Source of the DNA: Caldilineaceae bacterium
GTDB taxonomy: Bacteria; Chloroflexota; Anaerolineae; Caldilineales; Caldilineaceae
Reading direction: 5' to 3'
DNA length: 64,000 nt
Assembly (NCBI GenBank): GCA_022842065.1
Contig: JALHQH010000018.1
Span: 1 to 64,000 of the forward strand
Positions 14,778 to 23,390 of this stretch are shown one piece after another (the stretch's first letter is position 1; each line of letters begins with the position of its first letter). The translations under genes and the position numbers were made by a program. The notes beneath the pieces are model-generated. The model saw only the letters and a list, made by a program, of their open reading frames with translations. It had not been told where the DNA came from and made no database searches.

Positions 14778-16025
14778 TTAGAGCAAGAGGGCAGTTACGG
14801 TCGCCCCAGCCGGTAGCGTGCCGGCGGCTTGGGGTAATTCCAACAGGGCATTGGCCGTCCGCATACTCAATAGACGGCTACTGGCCTGGCTACCAGTGCT
14901 CATGGCCAAGTAACCACCAGCTCCCTCATGTAACGTCACATCCCACTGCAAAGTGGCGCGGTGATATTCAGGCCGATACGCATCAAGGGTGAGTGGTTGC
15001 GCCAGTTGGGCTTGGACGCGCAGCAAGTGCGGATCACGCCAGCCGGCCAATTGCCGGATCGCAGGCACCACAAATAAATAGAAGGTCACCAGGCTGCTCA
15101 CCGGGTTACCGGGCAGACCAAAGACCAATTTACGCCGGCCATCCACGTCAACCGTGGCAAAGGTCAATGGCTTGCCGGGCTTCATCCGGATGCGCCCAAA
15201 GTGGACCTGGCCTTGCGCTTCCAATAAGGGCTTGATCAGGTCAAGATCACCCATGGAAACGCCACCGGAGGTTAAGAGAATATCACCGGCATGCAGTCCG
15301 TGTGCAATCGCGGCGCGCAAGATGGGTTCCTGGTCGGTCGCAATGCCCAGATCAAGTGGTAGGCCCCCTGCCATGCCGACGGCAGCAGCGAGGGTCGCCC
15401 GATTGCTATCACGGATCTGGCCAGGGCCAGGCGTCTGATCCGGCTCGACCAATTCATCCCCAGTCGAGAGAATAGCGACCGTGGGTGGTGCGTGAACCGG
15501 TACCGTGGCAACGCCAACCGTAGCCAGCAGCCCAATTTCGGCCGCGCCAAGCCGTGTACCAGCGTTGAGGACGGCTTCGCCGGTGCGGATATCACTGCCA
15601 ATCTGGCGGACATCGGCACCCGGGCGAACCCCCGGCTGGATTTCGACTTGTGGCCCGTGCGGATCATCAACACGGGCGGTCTCTTCCACCATGACCACCG
15701 CATCAGCGCCGGCCGGCAAAGGCGCGCCAGTGGTAATATAAGCGACGGTGCCCGGCTCGACGCGAAAATCGGCAAGACGACCTGCGGTGACTTCGCCAAT
15801 CAACTGGTAGCGCCCTGGCCCATCCGCAGCCACCACGGCATAGCCATCTTTGGTCGAGGCCGCAAAGGGGGGCAGAGGCTCTTGGGCATGGACCGTTTGC
15901 GCCAGGATCAAGCCGGCAGCCTGGTGCAGCGGCACGAATTGGGGGGGCAGTGGCTGCGCTTGGGCCAAAACAATTGCCAGCGCAGCCGGCACATCAAGCA
16001 TGGGATAAGTTGATTCGTTAGCCAT
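14778..16025 (-). CDS. moeA: Molybdopterin molybdenumtransferase MoeA
   Basis: This 415-residue protein inserts molybdate into adenylated molybdopterin, the last common step of cofactor synthesis. Family signatures are FAASTKDGYAV, TTGAPLPAGADAVV, DIRTGE, STGDELV, GQIRDSNR, TSGGVSMGDLDLIK, RMKPGKPLTFA and GLPGNPVSSLVTF. The start ATG at 16025 (MANESTYPMLDVPAAL) is preferred over an in-frame ATG 22 codons upstream that lies in a hairpin repeat. The C-terminal domain (from about residue 325) is complete. It opens the moeA-moaC-moaD/E block. Confidence 0.95.
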   Translation of the reverse strand: MANESTYPMLDVPAALAIVLAQAQPLPPQFVPLHQAAGLILAQTVHAQEPLPPFAASTKDGYAVVAADGPGRYQLIGEVTAGRLADFRVEPGTVAYITTGAPLPAGADAVVMVEETARVDDPHGPQVEIQPGVRPGADVRQIGSDIRTGEAVLNAGTRLGAAEIGLLATVGVATVPVHAPPTVAILSTGDELVEPDQTPGPGQIRDSNRATLAAAVGMAGGLPLDLGIATDQEPILRAAIAHGLHAGDILLTSGGVSMGDLDLIKPLLEAQGQVHFGRIRMKPGKPLTFATVDVDGRRKLVFGLPGNPVSSLVTFYLFVVPAIRQLAGWRDPHLLRVQAQLAQPLTLDAYRPEYHRATLQWDVTLHEGAGGYLAMSTGSQASSRLLSMRTANALLELPQAAGTLPAGATVTALLL

Positions 16026-16043
16026 AGCCTCGATACTTCGCTC

Positions 16044-16090
16044 TGAGTAAGAAACCCAGTTTTGTACAGCGGCAAAAATGCCGGTTCTCA
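16044..16090. repeat. Hairpin repeat, copy 1 (core CAGTTTTGTACAGCGGCAAA)
   Basis: Imperfect arms begin TGAG and end CTCA, with a core that matches the hairpin at 17879-17920 at 19 of 21 positions. It is less symmetrical than copy 2 and lies directly upstream of moeA. Confidence 0.65.
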
Positions 16091-16118
16091 TTTCAACCGC
16101 AGTATAACATCATTAGAT

Positions 16119-16475
16119 TTAATGCGGTAGGTCATCACCAACGAAACGGTCGCAACCGCCGGTAATCGTCACTTCTTTGACACCAGGTGCCTGCGCTAGT
16201 TGGTCAGCCGCATGGCGCGTACAACAGACAAAGAGCAAATTAAATGTCGTCGATGCGCCCACCCGTAACACCTCATCAGCTAAGCCATGGTCTTCGATCC
16301 AATGTAAAAGTTGGCTACGCTGTTGTTGCGTATTATCGAGCAGGATCGCATATTTATCACCACGATCACACTCGGCAAGGTTGGCCGACAACGGTCGATC
16401 TAACGTAACGAGTGCATTGACAACCTTTGTAGCGCCGGGAGATTGACGTGAAGTAGGAAAGGGCGCAGTACTCAT
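16119..16475 (-). CDS. Unknown protein, possible stand-alone I9-type protease inhibitor/propeptide
   Basis: The 118-residue protein contains a segment (about 40-105) that follows the inhibitor I9 pattern of subtilase propeptides: KYAILLDN, then LLHWIEDHGLADEV, then TTFNLLFVCC..AADQLAQAPGVKEV. No signal peptide is seen. It lies 122 bases downstream of a cytoplasmic-type subtilase gene on the same strand, so it could bind and regulate or chaperone that protease. The I9 assignment is my inference from the pattern and the context. Two adjacent Cys and a Cys near the C-terminus could bind metal instead. Confidence 0.5.
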   Translation of the reverse strand: MSTAPFPTSRQSPGATKVVNALVTLDRPLSANLAECDRGDKYAILLDNTQQQRSQLLHWIEDHGLADEVLRVGASTTFNLLFVCCTRHAADQLAQAPGVKEVTITGGCDRFVGDDLPH

Positions 16476-16597
16476 TGTTGCCTCCTCAGGATAAAACGTA
16501 AAACATAAACACTAAACGGCGGCATAGCATCGCGGCATATCAACGTAAAACCGAAAGCGTGAATTTGTATGTAATCTTCTATGCGTTAGGTTTTATA

Positions 16598-17848
16598 TTA
16601 GACAAATCTGGCCAAGCCGGCACCGACGCGTTCTTGGGCGGCTTCGAGTGGCAAGACATGGGCCAAGATCCATTCGCGCAACTTCGCCCCCTGTAATTGG
16701 GGATCCGCCGCGGCGGCCAGCGCAGCAATGCCCGTGACATAGGGCGCAGCCATGCTCGTACCACTGGTGATCGCATAGACGCTACGGTTATCTGGTGTTC
16801 GCTCCAAACTGGAAAAAATATCAACGCCAAAGCCGACCAAATCAGGCTCCGTGACATCGGCCAGCGGTGAACGCCCCCCGCCACTAAAGGCGGCCGGCTG
16901 TAAATTATGATCCACCGCACCAACCGACAGGGTTTCCGGAAAGTAGGCCGGGGCGCGCATCCGCCCCGGCCCATCATTGCCGATTGCAACAATCGGCAGG
17001 ACATCATAATCGAGGACCAATGTATTGAGAATTTGCTGGATCCCCTTTAGCGTCGCCTCGGCCTGGCCGCTGCCGATCAATTCTGAACGGAAACCGAGCG
17101 AAGCATTGATGATCGTCGGCTTGTTCAAATTTTCTTCGAGCTGAAAGCGAGCCATCATCCAGTTGAGGGCAATCACCACGCGTTCCAGGCTGGTGGTCAA
17201 CGTTTCACTTTCGATCACCGAGGCGACCATTAACTCGGCCTGGGGGGCGACCCCAACATGCTGCCCCCCAATAATACCACAAACATGGGTACCGTGGCCG
17301 TCCACATCAAAACCGCGGCAAAGCCGGATCACATCACTGGTCGGATCGAGCGGAATATAGCGAAAATCGATCAGTTTATCGCGCAACTCAATGTGATCGG
17401 CATCGCAGCCAGTATCAAGCACGCCAACAAGCACCCCTTGGCCCTTAATCCCATTTTTGTGAGCATCGGCAATCCCACTCGCCCCATGCCAGGTGGGCTG
17501 GTTGCGCGGGCGGCGATAGTAACGCTCCAGCTGGCCGGGCATGGGAATCGAGAATTGCAGGTCGGGAGTCACGACATAATCCGGTTCGAGCAACTCGCGT
17601 GCGCGCTCAGCCACCGCGGGATTGGTTGTCTCCACCACATAACTTTTCACAAAATCCAGCTTATGAAAACTGTGCAGGATATGCGGCGAACGCTCCAGCA
17701 GATCAACCTGTTTAAGCCCCAAAGAGAGTAACTGCTCAGCTTTTTCATTGCTCAAGGGATTACGGATGGCGGCTGCCCGCTTTTCCTCACTAGAACGTGC
17801 GTTGTTTTGGGTCAGATCAACCTTGCGAATTGCCACAAACTTGGTCAT
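16598..17848 (-). CDS. S8 subtilisin-like serine protease without signal peptide
   Basis: This 416-residue protease has a complete subtilase triad: Asp145 in GVLDTGCD, His185 in GHGTHVCG and Ser365 in SGTSMAAP. The oxyanion-hole Asn is in AIGNDGPG (Asn291). Residues 1-110 form an alpha/beta prodomain-like region (LLERSPHILHSFHKLDFVKS, then YVVETTNP). There is no secretion signal or transmembrane segment, so a cytoplasmic role is likely unless another export route is used. The possible I9-like gene follows. A hairpin repeat (17879-17920) lies just upstream of the start. Confidence 0.92.
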   Translation of the reverse strand: MTKFVAIRKVDLTQNNARSSEEKRAAAIRNPLSNEKAEQLLSLGLKQVDLLERSPHILHSFHKLDFVKSYVVETTNPAVAERARELLEPDYVVTPDLQFSIPMPGQLERYYRRPRNQPTWHGASGIADAHKNGIKGQGVLVGVLDTGCDADHIELRDKLIDFRYIPLDPTSDVIRLCRGFDVDGHGTHVCGIIGGQHVGVAPQAELMVASVIESETLTTSLERVVIALNWMMARFQLEENLNKPTIINASLGFRSELIGSGQAEATLKGIQQILNTLVLDYDVLPIVAIGNDGPGRMRAPAYFPETLSVGAVDHNLQPAAFSGGGRSPLADVTEPDLVGFGVDIFSSLERTPDNRSVYAITSGTSMAAPYVTGIAALAAAADPQLQGAKLREWILAHVLPLEAAQERVGAGLARFV

Positions 17849-17878
17849 GAGAAACCTTATCTTATCATGCGGTTGAAA

Positions 17879-17920
17879 TGAGCACCTCAGTTTTATACAG
17901 CGGTAAAACTGGGGTGCTCA
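17879..17920. repeat. Hairpin repeat, copy 2
   Basis: Arms TGAGCACC-T-CAGTTTT and AAAACTG-G-GGTGCTCA pair over 16 positions (one T-G wobble) around a ten-base loop, ATACAGCGGT. It shares its core with the copy at 16044-16090. It sits in the 400-base gap between the protease and the next divergent gene, where nothing else is recognised apart from the promoter at 18214. Confidence 0.75.
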
Positions 17921-18213
17921 TTCAGAGCAAAGTATTATAATGAGCCAAGCGACCGGTGTTCATGTTGCTTGACCAGCGTTGTGCGCCATCTTTGTGCGGC
18001 CAGCAAAGATTAGCAGAAGACTGCAGCACAATGTGCCTAGCCAGGTGCAATGGGCACCCAATAACTGGCGACGGGTCCTCAGCAGGCGGCGGACCTAATG
18101 ATTATATGCGCTCGTCCCATTACAGAATACTTACTGGTAATCTGTATTATTTTACCTGATCCGCACAAATTTGCTACTTTCCAGCAAGGCTAGTGCGCTA
18201 TTTCCTCTTCAGA

Positions 18214-18243
18214 TTGGCGACTTGCCGCTGTAAACGGTAAAAT
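18214..18243 (+). promoter_or_regulatory. Promoter giving a probably leaderless mRNA
   Basis: TTGGCG (18214-18219), an 18-base spacer and TAAAAT (18238-18243). The ATG of the next gene begins seven bases after the -10 box, about where transcription would start, so the message may lack a 5' leader. Confidence 0.55.
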
Positions 18244-18249
18244 AGCACT

Positions 18250-19446
18250 ATGGCCAAAAAATCAGCAACAAATAAGTTACCAGACATGGCACCACTCTTG
18301 CGGGTGGTGGGGCGCGATCTGGGTGCCGTGCAGCAAGTACAACAGGCGACCACCCGTTTACCCCCAACGGTGGTTGTCCAGCCACCGGCCGCGCCAGACA
18401 CTCATGACTATACGCAAATTGATCCAGCCTTAACGGTTACCCCGAGTGAGCAGCTCGAGCGTGTACCGCATGTCGCGATGGGCTATGCTGGTTTTACCCC
18501 GCAGCAACGTTACCACTTTCTGGCCTGGACGCTTGATGTTGAAACGCCGGCGCCGGCGGCCTTTCGCCAACTCTATCTGGCCAATCTAGAGGTAAATCTC
18601 TTTGATGAGCCAAGCCGCGCCCACGCTGCCAAGCACACTTTGCTCGAGTTGGCCCAATTGTCGGCTTGGCAAGCGGAGCTTGCACTGGCGCGGACGTTGC
18701 TGCTGGCCTGCTGGCTGACCCAAGATGGCCCCAGCTTGAGCCGCTGGGTGGCCTCCTGGTCTGGCCCCCTACCCATTGATGGCATCGCCCTTGGCCACCT
18801 ATCTTTACTACACGAAAAAATTCAGCCACAACATGTAATCAGGCTGGCCGGGCAGTGGCAATTAGGTCAAGCACTCCCGCCTCCCGCTTTGCTCCAATTG
18901 CGGCTGGCTTCGCTAACAACCAACCTGGCCCTGGAACCATTGCAATATGCCCTGGCCCAGCAGGGCGCGGCGGCCTGTCTCCCCAAGGCGTGGCGCTGCA
19001 CCCACCGGGATCTGCGGCTAGCGCTGCCCCAACCGGATCTGCGGCTGGTGGTGGAAGGGCTATTGCGCGAAATGTTAACCGCGCCGACCCATACGCTACC
19101 AACCAACAGCGCGGGCACGTCGGCTGACGCCAATCAGCCGACGAACCAAATACCGGTCGGCGCAGCTGACCCCAACAACGCCTGGCATCTGATCCTGGAA
19201 TTTGGCGAAAGCCGATCGGATCTCTTTCAATTCGCCCTGCATCGTGCGCAAGAACTCCCTGGCTATGTCCAGATGATGGATGAAAATCGCCGGATGATTC
19301 ATCGCGTGCACTTTAGCAAGAGCGAATTACGGCGCTTTTGGCAACTGTGGGATTATGTGCAGAGTTGGTCCGGCACCAGCGTTTATCTAAATGGCAAAGT
19401 GTTAAACAAATGGGAAATCTATCCCTACTCACCTTTTATGCGCTAG
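18250..19446 (+). CDS. TerB_N-like unknown protein, partner of the AAA ATPase
   Basis: This 398-residue cytoplasmic protein is not firmly assigned. Residues ~70-125 resemble the TerB N-terminal domain (VPHVAMGYAGFTPQQRYHFL, then AWTLDVETPAPAAFRQLYLA and NLEVNLFDE). The middle is a helical Leu/Ala/Gln-rich region. Residues ~320-398 form a distinct domain with F.FALHRAQELPGYVQMMDE, HRVHFSKSELRRFWQLWDYV and VLNKWEIYPYSPFMR. The Ycf46-type ATPase gene follows 55 bases later on the same strand, suggesting a functional pair. A short promoter-to-ATG distance suggests a leaderless transcript. Confidence 0.65.
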   Translation: MAKKSATNKLPDMAPLLRVVGRDLGAVQQVQQATTRLPPTVVVQPPAAPDTHDYTQIDPALTVTPSEQLERVPHVAMGYAGFTPQQRYHFLAWTLDVETPAPAAFRQLYLANLEVNLFDEPSRAHAAKHTLLELAQLSAWQAELALARTLLLACWLTQDGPSLSRWVASWSGPLPIDGIALGHLSLLHEKIQPQHVIRLAGQWQLGQALPPPALLQLRLASLTTNLALEPLQYALAQQGAAACLPKAWRCTHRDLRLALPQPDLRLVVEGLLREMLTAPTHTLPTNSAGTSADANQPTNQIPVGAADPNNAWHLILEFGESRSDLFQFALHRAQELPGYVQMMDENRRMIHRVHFSKSELRRFWQLWDYVQSWSGTSVYLNGKVLNKWEIYPYSPFMR

Positions 19447-19501
19447 CATTCTAACCAATGATTAATTATTCTCCATTAATGATTAGAATGATCAATAAAT
19501 C

Positions 19502-21004
19502 ATGAAACAAGAACTAGATACCTACATTCGTGCCCGCTATCCATTATTATGGATCGTCACACCAGAAGAGGAGCGCGCGTGCAAAGAGATCGAAGCACTG
19601 GCGCTGGTACAGAAAAAACGCCTGCATCTGTGGAGCAGTACAGTCGGTCTCACCAACCCGGCAGTGCCTGATCGCGTCGATGCGAGTAAACGCGACCCGC
19701 TGCAATTGCTAGCTACCATCATTGAAGACAAGGAGCCTTGTCTGTGGGTGTTGCGCGACTTCCATCCCTTTCTCAAAGATCCCAACATTGTGCGGCGCCT
19801 ACGGGAGGTAGCTTTTACGCTGGCCAGGGGCAACAAAACGGTGATCTTGCTGGGGCCGGTGCTCAAAATTCCGCCCGAACTTGAAAAAGAAATCACGGTC
19901 ATCGATTTTCGGCTGCCCACAGCCGAGCAGATCGAGGCTATGCTCAATCGTATTGTTGACGGCAAAAACAATATCAAAAAAGTTAGCCTGGACCGTCGGC
20001 AGCGGACACAGTTGGTCCAAGCCTGTTTGGGGTTGACGGAGAGCGAAGCCAGCAATGCGGTGGCAAAAGCAATTGTCCAAGCCGGTGGTCAACTCGACGG
20101 TGACGCGATTGAAACTGTAACCGCAGAAAAGCAGCAGATTATTCGCAAGAGCGGGCTATTGGAATTTTACGCCAGCAGTGAACAGTTAGGCAGTATTGGT
20201 GGCCTGGAAATTTTGAAAGAGTGGTTGCGCAAGCGTGTACGCGCCTTTGGCGATGATGCGCGCGCCTTTGGTCTGCCCGAGCCCAAAGGGATCTTGTTGG
20301 TGGGCGTACAAGGCTGCGGTAAGTCACTGGTCGCCAAATCGGTAGCAAATTCGTGGCGGCTGCCCTTATTGCGCCTGGACGTCGGGCGGCTCTTTGCCTC
20401 GCTGGTCGGCTCAAGTGAAGAGAATCTGCGCAGTGCGATCAAGGTCGCCGAGAGTATTGCGCCGGTCGTGCTTTGGGTCGATGAGATCGAAAAGGGCTTT
20501 TCGGGTGTTGGTTCCAGCAATATGAGCGATGCCGGCACCGCCGCACGTGTCTTTGGCAGCTTTATCACCTGGCTCCAAGAAAAACAGGCACCAGTCTTTG
20601 TGATCGCCACCGCCAACTCGGTTGCCCATCTGCCCCCCGAGTTGGTCCGCAAGGGGCGCTTTGACGAGATCTTCTTTGTCGATTTGCCGGACACGCAGGA
20701 AAGGCGCGCCATCTGGGAGATCCACCTCCTGAAGCGCAACCGTGAACCAGCACAGTTCGATCTGCACCAACTAGCGCTGGCCTCTGATGGCCTCTCCGGG
20801 GCTGAAATTGAGCAGGCCGTGATCGCAGGACTCTATGAAGCCTTTGACCAGAATCGTCCCCTGCGCATGGATGATCTGCTGGATGTGCTCCAGGAGACCG
20901 TGCCCCTCAGCCGCATGATGGATGAAGAGATTGCCGATTTACGGGCGTGGGCACAGCAGCGTGCCCGGCAAGCCTCGCCCAAACGCAGCCAGCCAGGACA
21001 ATAA
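19502..21004 (+). CDS. Ycf46-type AAA ATPase
   Basis: The 500-residue protein matches the Ycf46-like AAA family of cyanobacteria, plastids and Chloroflexota. Residues 1-220 form the N-terminal domain ([20 protein letters not shown]; a degenerate second P-loop-like fold ending with [15 protein letters not shown]). The AAA module follows, with Walker A GVQGCGKS (268-275), Walker [12 protein letters not shown] (322-332), sensor 1 [10 protein letters not shown] and an Arg-finger region, [14 protein letters not shown]. The C-terminal helical lid has [11 protein letters not shown]. It probably remodels or unfolds a protein partner; in cyanobacteria Ycf46 has been linked to carbon-uptake control. 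It follows the TerB_N-like gene. Confidence 0.88.
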   Translation: MKQELDTYIRARYPLLWIVTPEEERACKEIEALALVQKKRLHLWSSTVGLTNPAVPDRVDASKRDPLQLLATIIEDKEPCLWVLRDFHPFLKDPNIVRRLREVAFTLARGNKTVILLGPVLKIPPELEKEITVIDFRLPTAEQIEAMLNRIVDGKNNIKKVSLDRRQRTQLVQACLGLTESEASNAVAKAIVQAGGQLDGDAIETVTAEKQQIIRKSGLLEFYASSEQLGSIGGLEILKEWLRKRVRAFGDDARAFGLPEPKGILLVGVQGCGKSLVAKSVANSWRLPLLRLDVGRLFASLVGSSEENLRSAIKVAESIAPVVLWVDEIEKGFSGVGSSNMSDAGTAARVFGSFITWLQEKQAPVFVIATANSVAHLPPELVRKGRFDEIFFVDLPDTQERRAIWEIHLLKRNREPAQFDLHQLALASDGLSGAEIEQAVIAGLYEAFDQNRPLRMDDLLDVLQETVPLSRMMDEEIADLRAWAQQRARQASPKRSQPGQ

Positions 21005-21150
21005 TGCAAAAAATGTAAGTGCATTGTCAGGTTTTTATACGCCATTATATGGTCAAATAGGTTACAATTTTTGGCGTACCGCTTGCCGTGAGCGGCAACT
21101 TGCGCACGGGTCAAGGACAAAACCGCGCGATTGCAAAAGAAAGTGTCTCT

Positions 21151-23325
21151 ATGCAGAGGAATATTCAGAAGCAGTACAAAGTGGGTTGGTTGGTCGTCAC
21201 GCTCTTGATCTTTACCCTCATGCCCAAGATCGCTTGGGGAGCTGGGCACGGTCAGAGTAGCACGCCGACGCCAGCGGCTGCCCCTACCCCCATCAGCGAT
21301 GAAACATTGGCGGCAGCCATTGTCCTTTACGAAGCGGAGGAGTGGGCGGCTGCGTTAGCTGCCCTCGAAGCTGCCCTGGCCACCTTTCAAGAAACTGCCG
21401 ACCAGCCATTGGTCGCCGAGAGTCTCTTCTATATTGGGCTGACCCAAATTAAGTTAGCAGAAACGGTGGCTGCACAAGAAGCCTTGACCGAAAGCGCCAT
21501 CCTCTGGGTGGAGTTGACCGAGTATGGGCGGGCGGTGGCGGCCTATCGTACCTTGGGCGATCTTTACAGGGCAGCAGGTGATCTGACCAAAGCGCAAAAT
21601 AGTTATCAACTGGCGCGCACCAACGCCCAGAAGATCGCGGAGAGTGAAGCCCTCCAGTTGGAACTACGCACGCTGGTAAACGATGTGCGCTATGAACAAC
21701 AGTTGGCAACCTTGCTCGCAGCGCTTGAAACCCAACAAGATGCAGATGCGGTTGAAAGTAAAGCGACCACACTCGGTGCGCTTGGTGATCTCTATCGCAG
21801 TCGCGCCATGACGACAGAGGCGTTGGCCGCCTACCAAGAAGCACTGGCGATTTGGGTTGCACGCGAAAATGTGGACAACCAGGCACAAATCTGGCGCAAT
21901 ATTGCGAATCTCTATATCTCTACCAAAGTCTACGCGGACGCCATTACCGCGTTACAGTCTGAACTGGCCCTTTGGCAACAGATCGAATTAGTCGAAAAAG
22001 AGGCAGAAGTTTGGCGCGCACTGGCGAGTACCTACAGCCTGTTGAAGAACAATGCCGAAGCAGTAAAGGCCTATGAAGCCGAGTTGGCAATTTGGGAGGC
22101 AAAGGCCGATCCAATCCGGCAAGCCGAAGTGCTACACGCCCTCAGTGTGGCATACAGTTCAGCAGAGAATCCTGCCGCGGCACAAAGTGCGCTGGAACGT
22201 GAAATTGCCATCCGTCAGGCGGTCAATGATCCGCGCAATGAGATGGTCGCCATCCATGCGTTGGGCGTGCTCTTGGTTGCCCAAAAGGATTATGCTGGTG
22301 CCCTACCCCACTTTGAAAACGCCTTAGCCATTGCCGAAACCTTAGCTGACCAGGAGGCAAATGCGGCCATCCTTGATGATCTGGCCGCCAGCTATTTTCA
22401 ACTAGCCCAATACGAGGCGGCGTTGGAGAGCTATGCCGCAGAACTTACCCTGTGGCGCACCCTGGGAAATGCCGCGGCTGAACTTACCACACTGCGCACG
22501 GTTGCGGTGATCCATCAACGGCTGGGCGATTACACCACTGCGATTACCACCTTTCAACAAGCGCTGGAACTGGCACAGGCACAGAACGATAGTGACAATC
22601 TGGCTCGGCTCTATGCGGATATGGGTGCGCTCTATGCGAGCAATCAGCAGCTCCCGGCGGCGCTAGATGTTTACCAAAAGGCGTTGACCATTTATCGAGA
22701 GCAAGCGAATGGGCCACGCTTGTTAGTCGTGCTAACGGCCCTGACCAATCTCTATCAACGGCTTGAGCAGTTTGATCAAGCGCTGGTCTACTACCAACAA
22801 TTGGCAGACCTGGCGTTACAGAGCAATGACCAAGCGCGTGCGGGGATGACGCTAGAACGGATGGCCAGCATCCACCGCCGCCTGGAGCAGTATGATCTGG
22901 CGCTAGAACGTTATCAACAAGCGCTGGGGATCTGGAACGGCTTACAAGATAGCCAACGAATTGCCACCACGACCAGCAACATTGAACGAGTCGCCAAAAC
23001 AATACGCGATCAGCAGCTAGCCACGCGGACGGAAAATGGCATTGCCATACCGGAAGAGGGTGCCACCGTCAGTGGTCAGATCGAAATTCTGGGGCTGGCC
23101 AACCATCCCAGCTTTGAGAAATGGCAGCTTGACCTGCTGCTCAATCAAGAAGAAGGTAACGCCACCTTTGTGGCCCTGGCCCGTCGTCCCGCCCCACTAG
23201 TCAGACGATTGACAACGCTGGACACAACCAAATACCCCAACGGCACCCACAAACTGCGCCTGCGCGTCGTCCGCACCGACTTTAACTATGATGAGTTTTT
23301 TGTCACGCTTACGATTGCGAATTAG
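21151..23325 (+). CDS. Secreted or membrane-anchored TPR-repeat protein
   Basis: The start at 21151 (MQRNIQKQYKVGWLVVTLLI) gives a signal sequence ending near IAWGAG; longer versions add non-conserved residues. The 724-residue product then carries a Thr/Pro linker and about thirteen tetratricopeptide-like repeats (roughly 50-610). These have consensus A.VL..LA..Y.......A...YE.EL.IW, each near 40 residues. The last ~100 residues form a beta domain (EGATVSGQIEILGLANHP, KYPNGTHKLRLRVVRTDFNY) seen at the C-terminus of many Chloroflexota surface proteins. It is likely an extracellular protein-protein interaction scaffold. A promoter-like TTGTCA/TATATG pair lies near 21024-21051. Confidence 0.85.
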   Translation: MQRNIQKQYKVGWLVVTLLIFTLMPKIAWGAGHGQSSTPTPAAAPTPISDETLAAAIVLYEAEEWAAALAALEAALATFQETADQPLVAESLFYIGLTQIKLAETVAAQEALTESAILWVELTEYGRAVAAYRTLGDLYRAAGDLTKAQNSYQLARTNAQKIAESEALQLELRTLVNDVRYEQQLATLLAALETQQDADAVESKATTLGALGDLYRSRAMTTEALAAYQEALAIWVARENVDNQAQIWRNIANLYISTKVYADAITALQSELALWQQIELVEKEAEVWRALASTYSLLKNNAEAVKAYEAELAIWEAKADPIRQAEVLHALSVAYSSAENPAAAQSALEREIAIRQAVNDPRNEMVAIHALGVLLVAQKDYAGALPHFENALAIAETLADQEANAAILDDLAASYFQLAQYEAALESYAAELTLWRTLGNAAAELTTLRTVAVIHQRLGDYTTAITTFQQALELAQAQNDSDNLARLYADMGALYASNQQLPAALDVYQKALTIYREQANGPRLLVVLTALTNLYQRLEQFDQALVYYQQLADLALQSNDQARAGMTLERMASIHRRLEQYDLALERYQQALGIWNGLQDSQRIATTTSNIERVAKTIRDQQLATRTENGIAIPEEGATVSGQIEILGLANHPSFEKWQLDLLLNQEEGNATFVALARRPAPLVRRLTTLDTTKYPNGTHKLRLRVVRTDFNYDEFFVTLTIAN

Positions 23326-23332
23326 GGGGGCA

Positions 23333-23390
23333 GTAAATCGGTAAATCGGTAAATCGGTAGCCTTTACCAATTTACCGATTTATCTACCTA
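23333..23390. repeat. Inverted array of 8-bp unit GTAAATCG
   Basis: Three direct units (23333-23356) are followed by complementary units (CCAATTTACCGATTTATC) up to about 23388, so the whole can form one hairpin between convergent genes. The same unit family occurs at 14085-14215 and 45118-45225. Confidence 0.85.
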
